Both the position numbers and the translations under genes were made by a program. A stretch of 64,000 nt of DNA from Lachnospiraceae bacterium Zagget2 (lineage in GTDB: Bacteria > Bacillota > Clostridia > Lachnospirales > Lachnospiraceae), in the NCBI GenBank assembly GCA_001941045.1, contig MSHD01000012.1, positions 79,028 through 143,027 on the forward strand, read 5' to 3'. The notes beneath the pieces are model-generated. The model made no database searches and was not told where the DNA came from. It was given only the letters and a program-made list of their open reading frames with translations. This document shows positions 27,463-36,060 of the stretch, one piece after another (the stretch's first letter is position 1; each line of letters begins with the position of its first letter).

Positions 27463-29457
27463 TTATACTCCTTCTTCCTTACATTTTTCTATCAGGGAAA
27501 GGAATCTTTTCCCATACTTGCGGTACTTTTGTTCCCCCACACCGGAGACGTCCAGCATTTCCGGCCGGGAAGCGGGCGCCTTCGCCGCCATGTCGATCAG
27601 GGTCTTATCGCTGAAAACAATATAGGGCGGTATGCCCTCCTCGCGCGCGATCTCCAGCCGCAGCTTCCTAAGCTCCGCAAACAGCCTGTAACCGGCCGCC
27701 GTGAGCGATTCCGAACCTTTTGCCCTCTTTTCTTTCTTTGCTTTTGGCTTTCTCTCCGGATACTTATCCTCGTCAGTGATTTTGACGAACACCCTCGTTT
27801 CCGGATTTTGGAGAGCGGAGGTGTCCCCCAGCTTCAGCACCTGATAGACTCCTAATGTAAGATAGCCTTCCAGTAGCAGCTGCTCCACCAGACGCCTCAA
27901 TAAATTCCTGCTGACCAAGGCCAGCGCGCCATAGGATCTGTAATTCACCGTGCCGGTTTCTTCCAGTCGCGCCGTCTTCGCACCGGAAACGGTGTCGATA
28001 ATGATTGTTTTCCCATACCGGCCCTTCGCCTCGTACACGCAGTTCAGGATCTTTTTCGCCGCGTCCGTCATGTCCAGCGTCTCAAACTCACGCAGGCAGT
28101 TGCCGCAGTCCTCGCAGGGCTTTTCCGGATGTTCCCCAAAATATTTTAAAATATAGTTGCGCAGGCATTCTGTCGTGTAACAATAGCGCTCCATGAGCCG
28201 AAGCCGCTGCGTATCCCGCTCTCTCACAGTCTCCCGGTCGGCGGCGTCCATCTCCGCCATTTCTTTATGATCCAGCAAAAAGCGGTTGATCACCATATCC
28301 TGCGGTGAGAACAGCAGGATACATTTCGCCTCCAGTCCGTCCCGCCCGGCTCTTCCCGCCTCCTGATAATAATTTTCCATGCTCTGGGGCATATTGTAGT
28401 GAATGACGAAGCGGACATTGGATTTATCGATTCCCATGCCGAAGGCATTCGTCGCCACAACGATGCTCTTATAGTCAAAGACAAAATCCTCCTGCATCTG
28501 CTTACGCTCCGCAGCCTCCATCCCAGCGTGGTAACGGGCAACGGATATCCCCTTGCCCTTCAGCAAGGCAAACAGATTGTCAACATTCTTTCTCGTCGCG
28601 CAGTAAATGATGCCGCTCTCGCCCGCATGCTCCGCAATGTAATCCAGCACGTAGCGGTCCTTGTCCGCGGGCCTCTCCACCTGGAAAAACAGGTTTTCCC
28701 TGTCAAATCCGCTTACCAGCGTGTAAGGATTCAAAAGGCCCAGCGTACAGACGATATCCTCGCGCACCGCTTCTGTCGCCGTCGCGGTGAAGGCACTGAT
28801 AATCGGGCGCTTCCCCAGAAGCCGCACAAACTCCACAATCTTCATGTAACTGGGACGAAAATCCTGCCCCCACTGCGAGATACAGTGCGCCTCGTCCACC
28901 GTCACCATCGAGATGGAAACGCTTTTCGTCAGTTCCAGGAACCGCTCTGTGAGCAGCCGCTCCGGCGCCACATAGAGAATCTTATAGAAGCCCTGCTTCG
29001 CTTTCCGTATCGTCTGGGAAAATGCGCTCTCCGAAAGAGAGCTGTTGATAAAGGCCGCGGAGATCCCCGCCTCCTGCAGCGCCTGTACCTGATCCTGCAT
29101 AAGGGAGATGAGCGGGGAAATGACCAGCGTCACACCCGGCAGCAGTACGGCAGGAACCTGATAGCACAGCGATTTCCCGGCTCCCGTGGGCATCACCGCC
29201 AACGTGTCCCGCCCCGCCAGAATGCTGTCAATCACGGCCTTCTGCCCCGGCCGGAACGAATCATAGCCAAACAAGCCCTTCAGAGCCGCTTCCGGTGTCT
29301 CGTACTTCTGCTCATTTTCGGGATTGCTTTCCGGAAAATCCGCGGCGTCATAGACAGGTACCGCCTCCGGCTCCTCGAAATGCTCCGCCATCTCAAACAG
29401 AGCGGCCCAGGAAGGGTCTTCTGTATTTTCATGTCTAAAATTAAACTTATCATCCAT
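27463..29457 (-). CDS. recQ: ATP-dependent DNA helicase RecQ
   Basis: The 664-residue protein is a 3'-5' DNA helicase acting in recombination and fork repair. Landmarks: the Q/0 motif FGYDSFRPGQ, Walker A MPTGAGKSLCYQ (about 90), the DEAH box TVDEAHCISQWGQDFRPSY (about 190), helicase motif VI QEAGRAGRDG, the zinc-binding cysteines of the RQC region (C..YILKYFG...CEDCGNC) and a C-terminal HRDC domain (about 580-655). Residues 1-55 form an unusual acidic extension. It is cotranscribed with the SNF2 gene. One copy of a 38-base palindrome lies directly upstream of its ribosome site (AAGG, about 10 bases before the ATG). Confidence 0.93.
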   Translation of the reverse strand: MDDKFNFRHENTEDPSWAALFEMAEHFEEPEAVPVYDAADFPESNPENEQKYETPEAALKGLFGYDSFRPGQKAVIDSILAGRDTLAVMPTGAGKSLCYQVPAVLLPGVTLVISPLISLMQDQVQALQEAGISAAFINSSLSESAFSQTIRKAKQGFYKILYVAPERLLTERFLELTKSVSISMVTVDEAHCISQWGQDFRPSYMKIVEFVRLLGKRPIISAFTATATEAVREDIVCTLGLLNPYTLVSGFDRENLFFQVERPADKDRYVLDYIAEHAGESGIIYCATRKNVDNLFALLKGKGISVARYHAGMEAAERKQMQEDFVFDYKSIVVATNAFGMGIDKSNVRFVIHYNMPQSMENYYQEAGRAGRDGLEAKCILLFSPQDMVINRFLLDHKEMAEMDAADRETVRERDTQRLRLMERYCYTTECLRNYILKYFGEHPEKPCEDCGNCLREFETLDMTDAAKKILNCVYEAKGRYGKTIIIDTVSGAKTARLEETGTVNYRSYGALALVSRNLLRRLVEQLLLEGYLTLGVYQVLKLGDTSALQNPETRVFVKITDEDKYPERKPKAKKEKRAKGSESLTAAGYRLFAELRKLRLEIAREEGIPPYIVFSDKTLIDMAAKAPASRPEMLDVSGVGEQKYRKYGKRFLSLIEKCKEEGV

Positions 29458-29480
29458 TACAAGTACCTTATTTCACCTCT

Positions 29481-29518
29481 ATTACGAAATCAGGTGCATT
29501 TGCACCTTTTTTCGCAAT
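29481..29518. repeat. 38-bp palindromic element, copy 1 (upstream of recQ)
   Basis: The element reads ATTACGAAA-tc-AGGTGCA-tt-TGCACCT-tt-TTTCGCAAT. The outer 9-base arms and inner 7-base arms pair almost perfectly; one base (C for T) breaks the outer arm. It is 37/38 identical to 30883-30920. It sits 24 bases before the recQ start and about 95 bases after the ATPase stop. Confidence 0.9.
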
Positions 29519-29612
29519 ACACTGCAGTCGGCTCTTCCTTTTACCTGCGTTTCTGCAAGTATATTTCCTTCAGATCTTCGATGGCTACCCTCATGGACCA
29601 TCATATGAAACA

Positions 29613-30866
29613 TCAGATATTCAGGCTCTTCTCATCAAGAAGGAAATTGCGAAGCCCCATGGTGACAATGCCTTCTTCATTTCTTCTTACTTTTATGTTA
29701 TCCGCCACGATGATGATTTTCCTGAACGAATCGGAAATATTCGCGAAAGGCCTCTGTTCCTGGGCAATCTTCTCCTCATTATTCATTGCAAAAGCAGACT
29801 GAATATAATGCTTCTCAGAACCCTTCGTTGCCACAAAATCAACTTCCAGCTGTTTCTTTTGTCTTTTTCCATCTCCACCTGTGCTAAAGTGCTCCACCAG
29901 GCCGACATCTACTTTATATCCCCGAATCTGCAGTTCATTATAGATGATATTTTCCATAATATGGGTGATTTCCACCTGTCTGAAATTCAAGCGTGCATTG
30001 CGAAGTCCAATATCCTCAAAATAGTACTTGGCAGGCGAACCTATATAACGTCTCCCTTTAATATCAAATCGCTTCGCTTTGCTGATCAGAAAAGCATCTA
30101 TTAAATAATCAATATAATTTCTCAATGTTTTATCGCTAACCGCCTTACCTTTTACACTCCTGAAAGTCTTTGCCAGCTTGCTGGGACTCACCAGACTGCC
30201 TGTCGCCGATGCCAGAAAATCCACCAATTCGTCCAGTTCATCCCTATTCCTGACTCTGTTTCTCTCAACAATGTCTGAAATGTAAACTTTCTGGAATAGC
30301 GACGTTAAATATTCAACTTTATCCTCCGCTGTTTCCATGGAAAGTATCAACGGCAAGCCACCATAATTAAAATACTCATCCCACGCTTCATCCAGAGAAC
30401 CATCATAGGCCGAAACAAATTCCCGAAAACTAAGTGTATGAATCCGAATCTCGTCTCCTCTTCCCCTGAATTCCGTAATCAAGTCAGAAGAAAGGAATCT
30501 GGAATTACTGCCGGTGACGTAAATATCCGCATTCCGAATGTGAAGGAAACTATTAAGGACATCTTCAAATTCATCCAAAAGCTGAACCTCATCCAGAATA
30601 ATGTAATAAATCTCCTTATCGACAATTCGATCTTTTACGAATTTAAGCATATTGTCCGGATTGCGCAGTTCTTTATTGCTGCGATCATCCAGAGCTATTT
30701 CTATGATGTGCTCCTCATCCACACCATCCTCTAACAGATGATTGTGAAACAGATTAAACAACAAATACGATTTCCCACATCTCCGAATACCGGTAACAAT
30801 CTTAATCAACCCATTATTTTTCTTGCGAATCAATTTGTTTAAATACATGTCCCGTTTAATGTCCAC
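29613..30866 (-). CDS. AAA_14/DUF4143 family ATP-binding protein flanked by palindromic repeats
   Basis: The 417-residue protein has Walker A GIRRCGKSYLL (about 26-36), Walker B YYIILDEVQLL (about 88-98), a sensor-like VTGSNSRFLSSDL, and a DUF4143 C-terminal half with a degenerate nuclease-like pattern (QLEVDFVA...HYIQSAFAM). The start is a GTG five bases after AGGGAGGA. It belongs to the same broad family as the ATPase gene at 21175-22482 but is clearly a different subgroup. It separates the Wadjet locus from recQ and is bracketed by two copies of one palindrome, which makes it look like an inserted cassette. Molecular function is unknown. Confidence 0.85.
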   Translation of the reverse strand: MDIKRDMYLNKLIRKKNNGLIKIVTGIRRCGKSYLLFNLFHNHLLEDGVDEEHIIEIALDDRSNKELRNPDNMLKFVKDRIVDKEIYYIILDEVQLLDEFEDVLNSFLHIRNADIYVTGSNSRFLSSDLITEFRGRGDEIRIHTLSFREFVSAYDGSLDEAWDEYFNYGGLPLILSMETAEDKVEYLTSLFQKVYISDIVERNRVRNRDELDELVDFLASATGSLVSPSKLAKTFRSVKGKAVSDKTLRNYIDYLIDAFLISKAKRFDIKGRRYIGSPAKYYFEDIGLRNARLNFRQVEITHIMENIIYNELQIRGYKVDVGLVEHFSTGGDGKRQKKQLEVDFVATKGSEKHYIQSAFAMNNEEKIAQEQRPFANISDSFRKIIIVADNIKVRRNEEGIVTMGLRNFLLDEKSLNI

Positions 30867-30882
30867 GGTGTCCTCCCTTCCT

Positions 30883-30920
30883 ATTACGAAATCAGGTGCA
30901 TTTGCACCTTTTTTCGTAAT
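30883..30920. repeat. 38-bp palindromic element, copy 2 (between jetD and the ATPase gene)
   Basis: ATTACGAAA-tc-AGGTGCA-tt-TGCACCT-tt-TTTCGTAAT, with all arms paired. It starts five bases after the jetD stop and ends 17 bases before the ATPase start. It might terminate plus-strand transcription (T-run after the inner stem), act as an operator, or mark an insertion. Confidence 0.9.
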
Positions 30921-30925
30921 AAATA

Positions 30926-31417
30926 TTATTCAATTTCCATAAATCTGTCAACAGAAACAGCCCAGCTCACGATCTCCTGCTCGATCTTGCAGTCCTGCTC
31001 CAGCATGAACTGCATTTCCTCCACATGCTTTCCCTTTTCGATCAGCGTCTTCGCCTTCCTCTGGTCATTCTCCTCCATCGGCCTGCCATACTCGCGGTAC
31101 TGCCTCAGCTCGTCGACTCCCATATGGATCGGCGCAAAATCGATCCCTGTCTTTTTCCGCAGATGTTCGATGATCAGGAAACCGTCCGGATCAAAATCGC
31201 CGAAATGAAACCACTGAAGACCCTCGTTCTGCTCCGCGATGCGCCGCAGGAGGCGCTGCCGCACCGTGTTGTGGTACCCGCTCAGGAACAGGTAAAACCA
31301 GCCCTCCTCCTTCATCCGGTTAAAGGACGTCAGATTCTCGATCGTCATGACGCGTGGGGTGTGGATTTCAATTTTCTCAAGGCGCTCCAGGCTCTCGGAT
31401 GACAGAGCCAGTGGCAT
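30926..31417 (-). CDS. jetD: Wadjet JetD, C-terminal Toprim (DUF2220) part, separated by an in-frame stop
   Basis: The 163-residue reading frame carries the catalytic half of the Wadjet nuclease subunit: Glu27 in VMTIENLTSF and the Toprim acidic cluster FGDFDPDG (residues 72-79). JetD cuts the DNA that the JetABC motor has extruded and so restricts plasmids. The frame is the same as that of the upstream jetD segment, from which it is divided only by TAA plus two codons (Lys-Glu). AAAGGA precedes the ATG by only about three bases, so independent initiation would be weak unless coupled to termination just upstream. It may be a disrupted gene, a split two-chain nuclease or a readthrough product. 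Confidence 0.85.
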   Translation of the reverse strand: MPLALSSESLERLEKIEIHTPRVMTIENLTSFNRMKEEGWFYLFLSGYHNTVRQRLLRRIAEQNEGLQWFHFGDFDPDGFLIIEHLRKKTGIDFAPIHMGVDELRQYREYGRPMEENDQRKAKTLIEKGKHVEEMQFMLEQDCKIEQEIVSWAVSVDRFMEIE

Positions 31418-31423
31418 TTCCTT

Positions 31424-32170
31424 TTAGAGCTCCATCGGCGGCAGATCGCGGAAGGTCAGCACCGCCGCGCCCTTGATATAGACATAGGACGGGTTGCTGT
31501 GGACGCCATGCTCTCCCAGCAGAATCTGCTCCTTTTCCCGCTGATCGTCCACGCCGTCCAGAAGCTCCGCGTAATCGCCATATTTCTGAAGGATACGGCA
31601 CACGCGCGTCCGGTATTTCTTTTCAAACAGCTTGCTGTCGCCGAACTGCACGATTGACAACTCCCGCTCCAGAAGCTCCTGCCTGTTCTCCAGAATCGCA
31701 AGGCATAAGGAGAGCAGCCGTTCAGCCTCCTCCTGTGGATACTCCGTCCTGCGCCCCGCCTGCAGGCGGGCGATCTGCTCCTCACAAAATCCGTCCAGGA
31801 CAGGATGCCTGTCCAGATAAGCCTCATAGAACGAAATCTGCCCCCGGATAATAGCGTTCCTGTCCTTTCTTCCCAGTATCTCATAGCAGGCCGGAAGCGC
31901 CTCCTCATTCAGCAGAATTTTCCGGATAATCATCCCTTTTCGTTCCAGCCGGATGAGCCCTGCCTCTTCCAACCCTGTCAACTCCTCCTCGAAACGGCGG
32001 ATCTTTTCCACATCCGCGAAATCAGAATGATATTCGCGCAGGACACTCTCCGGAGCGATGCCAAAGCTCTGATGTACCTGATTTTCGCCCTTGTAGGTTC
32101 TGCTGTTTTCATATTTGTCCAGCAGCAGGGATAGCACCTCCTGCTGCACCTTGTCCGCGTTAAATTTCAT
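31424..32170 (-). CDS. jetD: Wadjet JetD, N-terminal (DUF3322-like) part
   Basis: The 248-residue frame is the arm/dimerisation half that normally continues into the Toprim domain. It has a winged-helix-like start (QQEVLSLLLDKYENSRTYKG), a helical middle and the closing strand VYIKGAAVLTFRDLPPMEL, immediately followed by TAA at 31424-31426. Adding the downstream frame gives about 413 residues, close to the usual JetD length. The ATG overlaps the end of jetC by 11 bases, so translation is coupled. A single substitution could explain the stop; no homopolymer is involved, so a simple indel sequencing error is unlikely. Confidence 0.82.
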   Translation of the reverse strand: MKFNADKVQQEVLSLLLDKYENSRTYKGENQVHQSFGIAPESVLREYHSDFADVEKIRRFEEELTGLEEAGLIRLERKGMIIRKILLNEEALPACYEILGRKDRNAIIRGQISFYEAYLDRHPVLDGFCEEQIARLQAGRRTEYPQEEAERLLSLCLAILENRQELLERELSIVQFGDSKLFEKKYRTRVCRILQKYGDYAELLDGVDDQREKEQILLGEHGVHSNPSYVYIKGAAVLTFRDLPPMEL

Positions 32171-35100
32171 CCCCTCTGATCAGGCCCTCCACCACCTGCG
32201 AATAACGTCCCGTGATGACCAGACTCGCCGTGGAGTCGATAAACTGTCCGATGCTGCCGATCTTCTCGGGCGGCGCAGCATAGATCACCTGAAAGCCGTT
32301 CGCCTCCAGATAATTCACCATCTGCTCGATTCGCTCCCTCGAAAGCGCGGAGAAAGCCTCATCGATAAAGGCCAGTCGCGCGCAGCAATTCTGCCGCGGG
32401 TAGTACTGCATCAGGCTGGCCGCCAGAATGATAAAGTATGGCGTCTGCTTCTCTCCATTGCTGGCCGATCCCTGTTTCTTTGACAGATCCGCCGTGACCA
32501 CCGCGCTGCCCTGATTGCTGCTGATCTCCATATCGTAAGAAAAATATTTCCGATAATCCGTGTACTCTGTCTCGTCCTCCTCTTCGAGAATAACGCTCAT
32601 AAATTCCTGAATATCGTGCTCCATTTCCTCATCGTCCCGCATGGAATTCATGTAGACCTCCGGCGAATTCATATACTCTCCCAGGCGTCTGCAAATCCGG
32701 AAGAAGACGGCGCGATCCGGCTTTTCCTTCATGACAAAGCGATAGGTATCGGTGCCGAAGGGAAGCTGCTTCAGCTCCCGGTTGATGCCCTCAATCTCCA
32801 GCTTCGCGTCCATCACCGTCTCGTTGATCTCCGCGACGAAGTCATTCATAAACGCGCTCTCCAGCCGTCTGGACTGCTCCTCCAGCTGCGCCCGAACCTG
32901 CTCGATCTTCACATTCGCGATACCACGGTACTTCTCCCTGTAAAAAGGAATATAGGCCGGACCATGCTGCATCAGATCGATCTGCGCGATCCGACAATAA
33001 TTCAGCTGCTCATTTTCCATATCACGCCTGCATTCTTCTGTCCTGTCCCGCAGACGATCCACCGTATTCCTTTTGATCACACGAAGACTGCCCTGACGCT
33101 TCTGCAGTTTCTCGTATTCTTCCAGCATCGGGCGCTTCCATTCCAGGTGTTTGACACACTCGTCCTCATACTGCTGCTGCAGAAGATAAATTTCTGCGGC
33201 GAGCTGCTTCAACCGTTCATCGATGCCGGAAATCTGTTCCGTACAAATGCCTCTGTCCGCGCTGTTTGTGTCAGAACGATTCATCACCTCATTATAATAT
33301 GTTTTCGCGTTTTGCTGCTCTTCCAATGCCGTGGCAAAATCCGGATTCGCTTTTATGCGCTCGATTCTGTGCTCGATATCCTGTTTTTCCCGCAGCTGCT
33401 GCGCCAGCTGTTCCGGCGCGGCGAAAGGATATGCGTCCGCCCTCCAGACCACTTCATCGAGCTGCCCCGCTTTTTCGCGAATCTGATGCAGTTTTTCCCT
33501 GACTGTCGGAAGCAGCCCGTCCAGTTCCCTCTTTCTTTCGTGCACCGCCTTTTTCTGCAGCTCGACCGCCCTGGAGCCGAGACAGACCCGGGTGTCCTTC
33601 AGATTCATCAGGGATACCGCATAGCTCTTCGCCAGCGTCCCGTCGCGCATCAGGCCACCCTTCGGGTGATCGTGCAGCTCCCTTAAGTCGCTGCAGAGAT
33701 GAATCCCGTTCAGGAGATAATTGGCATAGCGGCGCGCATAGATGTTCGGGATCTCCAGCTGCTCCGCCGCGCTGCCCGGCATGACCGGAGTCTCCGGAAG
33801 CTTATCCGTCAGCACGATTGTCGCCGTCCGGATCTGCTTCTCATGCAGGATTTCCAGCGCCTGGTGACAGTACTTCCCGTCAACAATAATATGATGACGC
33901 TTAGCTCCCAGGAAGGTCTCGATCGCCATGCGCCAGTCCTCATCCCGGATGTCCTGCACCAGCTCCGCAAAGGTGCGCACCTCCGTATGAATGCCCTGCT
34001 TTTCCAGTTCTCCCGCGATCAGCGTTTTTGCTGCAGTAATCTTCTCCGGCTCAAGCAGACGGTTGAATTCCAGCCTGGCAAGCTGCGCGGAAAGGGACTC
34101 CTGCTCCTCGGAAATCGCCTTATCCTCATCCTGTAAATGCACCCGCTCTTCCTGCAGCAGTTCCTTTTTCCCGTTCGCGAAGCCGCACAGGCGCTGGAAC
34201 AGGACGCGCTTCTTCTCCTCCTCATATCCAGCTTCCGCGAGATTTTTAAGGCAATCCCTGTCTGCATCCGATTCCAGGCATTCTTCCAGAAGCCAGGACA
34301 GCTCTCCGCTCAGACTCTGCTGCAACCTCTTAAGCCGGGCCGTCTCCTCCTCATATTTTTCGATCTGTACGCCGATTTCCAGCAGACGTCGTTCCATCAC
34401 CTGAATGCCGGACTGCATTTCCTGAAACAGATCATTTGATTCCGCCGCCTGCAGACGGCTGCGCGCGTATTCCAGCTGTTTTTCGATTTCCGCCTTCTGT
34501 CTTCCCAACGACTGCAGGCGCTGCCGCAGTTCCTCCTGCCGCAGCGTTTCCTGCTCTTTTTCCTCCTCCTGCACCCTCAGCTCCTGATAGAGCAGCATCA
34601 GCTCGCGGATTCCCAGCATCCGCAGCTGCTTTTCATAGTCCTGCGTCTTCTGCTCGATCTCCTCCAGCTTCTCCTTCCCGGCCTGCAGATCCCGGTACGA
34701 TTCCCGCAGCTTTTCAAAATGCTCCTTCTGCTCGCGCAGCTCTTTGAGGGAATCCGCCTTTCCAGGTTCGAGCACACATTCCTGGATAAACTGGTCAATG
34801 TTATTCTCCGGATTAAAGGCCATCATTTTCAGAAGCTTCGCCCGGTACTTTTTCACATCGCAGCGGAGCCCCAGAGCACGCAGAAGCTGCTCCGTTCCCT
34901 TGTCTCTACCCATGAAATCGGAGGATTTCAGCCGCTTCCCGCCCACGGTAAGCTGGCGGAGCGGTGTCACATAGAACTTTTTATCTTCCGTCCTGCCAAA
35001 ATCCTGCTCCTCCAGTCTGGTATTCCCACAGACAAACCAGGAGGAGGACACATCGGATTCGCTGACGGATTCAATGCCTACGCCGACCGTCAGATACTGT

Positions 35101-35438
35101 TCCTCAACCGGCGACCAGAACTCCATTACGATATAGCTCACCACCGCGTCTTTTCGCAGATAGCGGTCGGCTCCATTGCTCTTTGTATCCCCGCGCACAT
35201 AGGCCGTGACCGTCCGGTCCCTATCCTTCGCCGCCTTGTTGAACTGCGTATTTCCGGTCAGCAGATAGGTCATGGCGTCCAGGATCGTCGATTTGCCGCT
35301 CCCGTTGACTCCCGTGATCAGCGTGGATCCCTCCAGACGCACAGAGATGTGCTGAAAACGGGACCAGTTGATCAGCAGCAGCTTTGTCGCCGTCTTCCTG
35401 TTATTCTGCCTCGTCTTCATCTGCCGTTCCATCTTCAT
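32160..35438 (-). CDS. jetC: Wadjet JetC, SMC-like DNA-loop-extruding ATPase
   Basis: The 1092-residue protein is an SMC/MukB-like ATPase. Walker A is TGVNGSGKSTILDAM (residues 42-56); a long coiled coil (about 230-450 and 620-900) flanks a hinge-like segment; the signature region ASNGEKQTPYFIILAASLM is followed by Walker B LAFIDEAFSAL near 1026. With JetA and JetB it forms the condensin-like motor that senses small circular DNA. The gene overlaps jetB by 38 bases. The start may be the second ATG (35432), which sits six bases after GAGGAGG; the first ATG is closer to that site. Confidence 0.92.
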   Translation of the reverse strand: MKMERQMKTRQNNRKTATKLLLINWSRFQHISVRLEGSTLITGVNGSGKSTILDAMTYLLTGNTQFNKAAKDRDRTVTAYVRGDTKSNGADRYLRKDAVVSYIVMEFWSPVEEQYLTVGVGIESVSESDVSSSWFVCGNTRLEEQDFGRTEDKKFYVTPLRQLTVGGKRLKSSDFMGRDKGTEQLLRALGLRCDVKKYRAKLLKMMAFNPENNIDQFIQECVLEPGKADSLKELREQKEHFEKLRESYRDLQAGKEKLEEIEQKTQDYEKQLRMLGIRELMLLYQELRVQEEEKEQETLRQEELRQRLQSLGRQKAEIEKQLEYARSRLQAAESNDLFQEMQSGIQVMERRLLEIGVQIEKYEEETARLKRLQQSLSGELSWLLEECLESDADRDCLKNLAEAGYEEEKKRVLFQRLCGFANGKKELLQEERVHLQDEDKAISEEQESLSAQLARLEFNRLLEPEKITAAKTLIAGELEKQGIHTEVRTFAELVQDIRDEDWRMAIETFLGAKRHHIIVDGKYCHQALEILHEKQIRTATIVLTDKLPETPVMPGSAAEQLEIPNIYARRYANYLLNGIHLCSDLRELHDHPKGGLMRDGTLAKSYAVSLMNLKDTRVCLGSRAVELQKKAVHERKRELDGLLPTVREKLHQIREKAGQLDEVVWRADAYPFAAPEQLAQQLREKQDIEHRIERIKANPDFATALEEQQNAKTYYNEVMNRSDTNSADRGICTEQISGIDERLKQLAAEIYLLQQQYEDECVKHLEWKRPMLEEYEKLQKRQGSLRVIKRNTVDRLRDRTEECRRDMENEQLNYCRIAQIDLMQHGPAYIPFYREKYRGIANVKIEQVRAQLEEQSRRLESAFMNDFVAEINETVMDAKLEIEGINRELKQLPFGTDTYRFVMKEKPDRAVFFRICRRLGEYMNSPEVYMNSMRDDEEMEHDIQEFMSVILEEEDETEYTDYRKYFSYDMEISSNQGSAVVTADLSKKQGSASNGEKQTPYFIILAASLMQYYPRQNCCARLAFIDEAFSALSRERIEQMVNYLEANGFQVIYAAPPEKIGSIGQFIDSTASLVITGRYSQVVEGLIRGDEI

Positions 35439-36060
35439 CCTCCTCGTACTCCTGACCCTTTTTATCCTTCATTCTCTGATTTGCCGTCTCCACAAAGCGG
35501 GCGAACTCGTTTCCGTCCAGCGCGAACTGCAGCGACGGATAGAGCCGTATCAGACAGTCCGGCTCCCCTACCTTTCCCTGCACGTCGATCAGGCTGAACC
35601 GCGTAAACAGCGCCAGAATCTGTGTCATCTGCGTTTTGTCAATCGGATCCTTTAATCCATATTTCTCCAGCTCATATTTCAGATCAACCACGGACACCAG
35701 AATGGATCGCGCAAGACTCCCGGACCGAATGCGATCCACATACAGCGTCCAGAGCGCGCACAGCACAAGGCTCTCGCCCTTTTTCAGGATCAGATGATTC
35801 GTCTGGATTCTTCCGTTCTCTGACACATCCACGCAGTTGCGCAGCATGACCACCCCGTTGTCCCGGTCAAGCACCACGTCAAAACCGATATAAGAAAAAT
35901 AGGTAGAAAAGGGCTCCGGCCTTTTTGATACAAAGAAATATGCGCGTTTGCTCTCCTCGTCCTTATCGCGGACGATAAAAGTCTGCCGGAGCAGCCGTCT
36001 GCAGATTTTCTGAAATTGTTCCTTTTCCGATGAAGTGTAGCTGTCCCAGTATTCCTGCAT
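35401..36060 (-). CDS. jetB: Wadjet JetB (DUF4194, MukE-like kleisin partner)
   Basis: The 219-residue product has the DUF4194 pattern: the N-terminal LLRQTFIVRDKDEE, YFSYIGFDVVLDRDNGVVML, and LVLCALWTLYVDRIRSGSL, with a strongly acidic tail (EYEEDEDGTADEDEAE). It corresponds to the KITE/MukE-like winged-helix subunit of the Wadjet motor. Its ATG directly follows the jetA stop codon, and its tail overlaps jetC, as expected of a tight operon. Confidence 0.88.
   Translation of the reverse strand: MQEYWDSYTSSEKEQFQKICRRLLRQTFIVRDKDEESKRAYFFVSKRPEPFSTYFSYIGFDVVLDRDNGVVMLRNCVDVSENGRIQTNHLILKKGESLVLCALWTLYVDRIRSGSLARSILVSVVDLKYELEKYGLKDPIDKTQMTQILALFTRFSLIDVQGKVGEPDCLIRLYPSLQFALDGNEFARFVETANQRMKDKKGQEYEEDEDGTADEDEAE

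Noticed and set aside
29481..29518. Simple intrinsic terminator of the AAA_14 gene
   Set aside because: The gene is on the minus strand, but the T-run after the inner stem lies on the plus strand, and a near-identical copy lies upstream of the same gene.
28399..29802. Long plus-strand open frame (467 codons) opposite recQ
   Set aside because: recQ has every expected motif over its full length; the opposite frame has no recognisable domain and no ribosome site.
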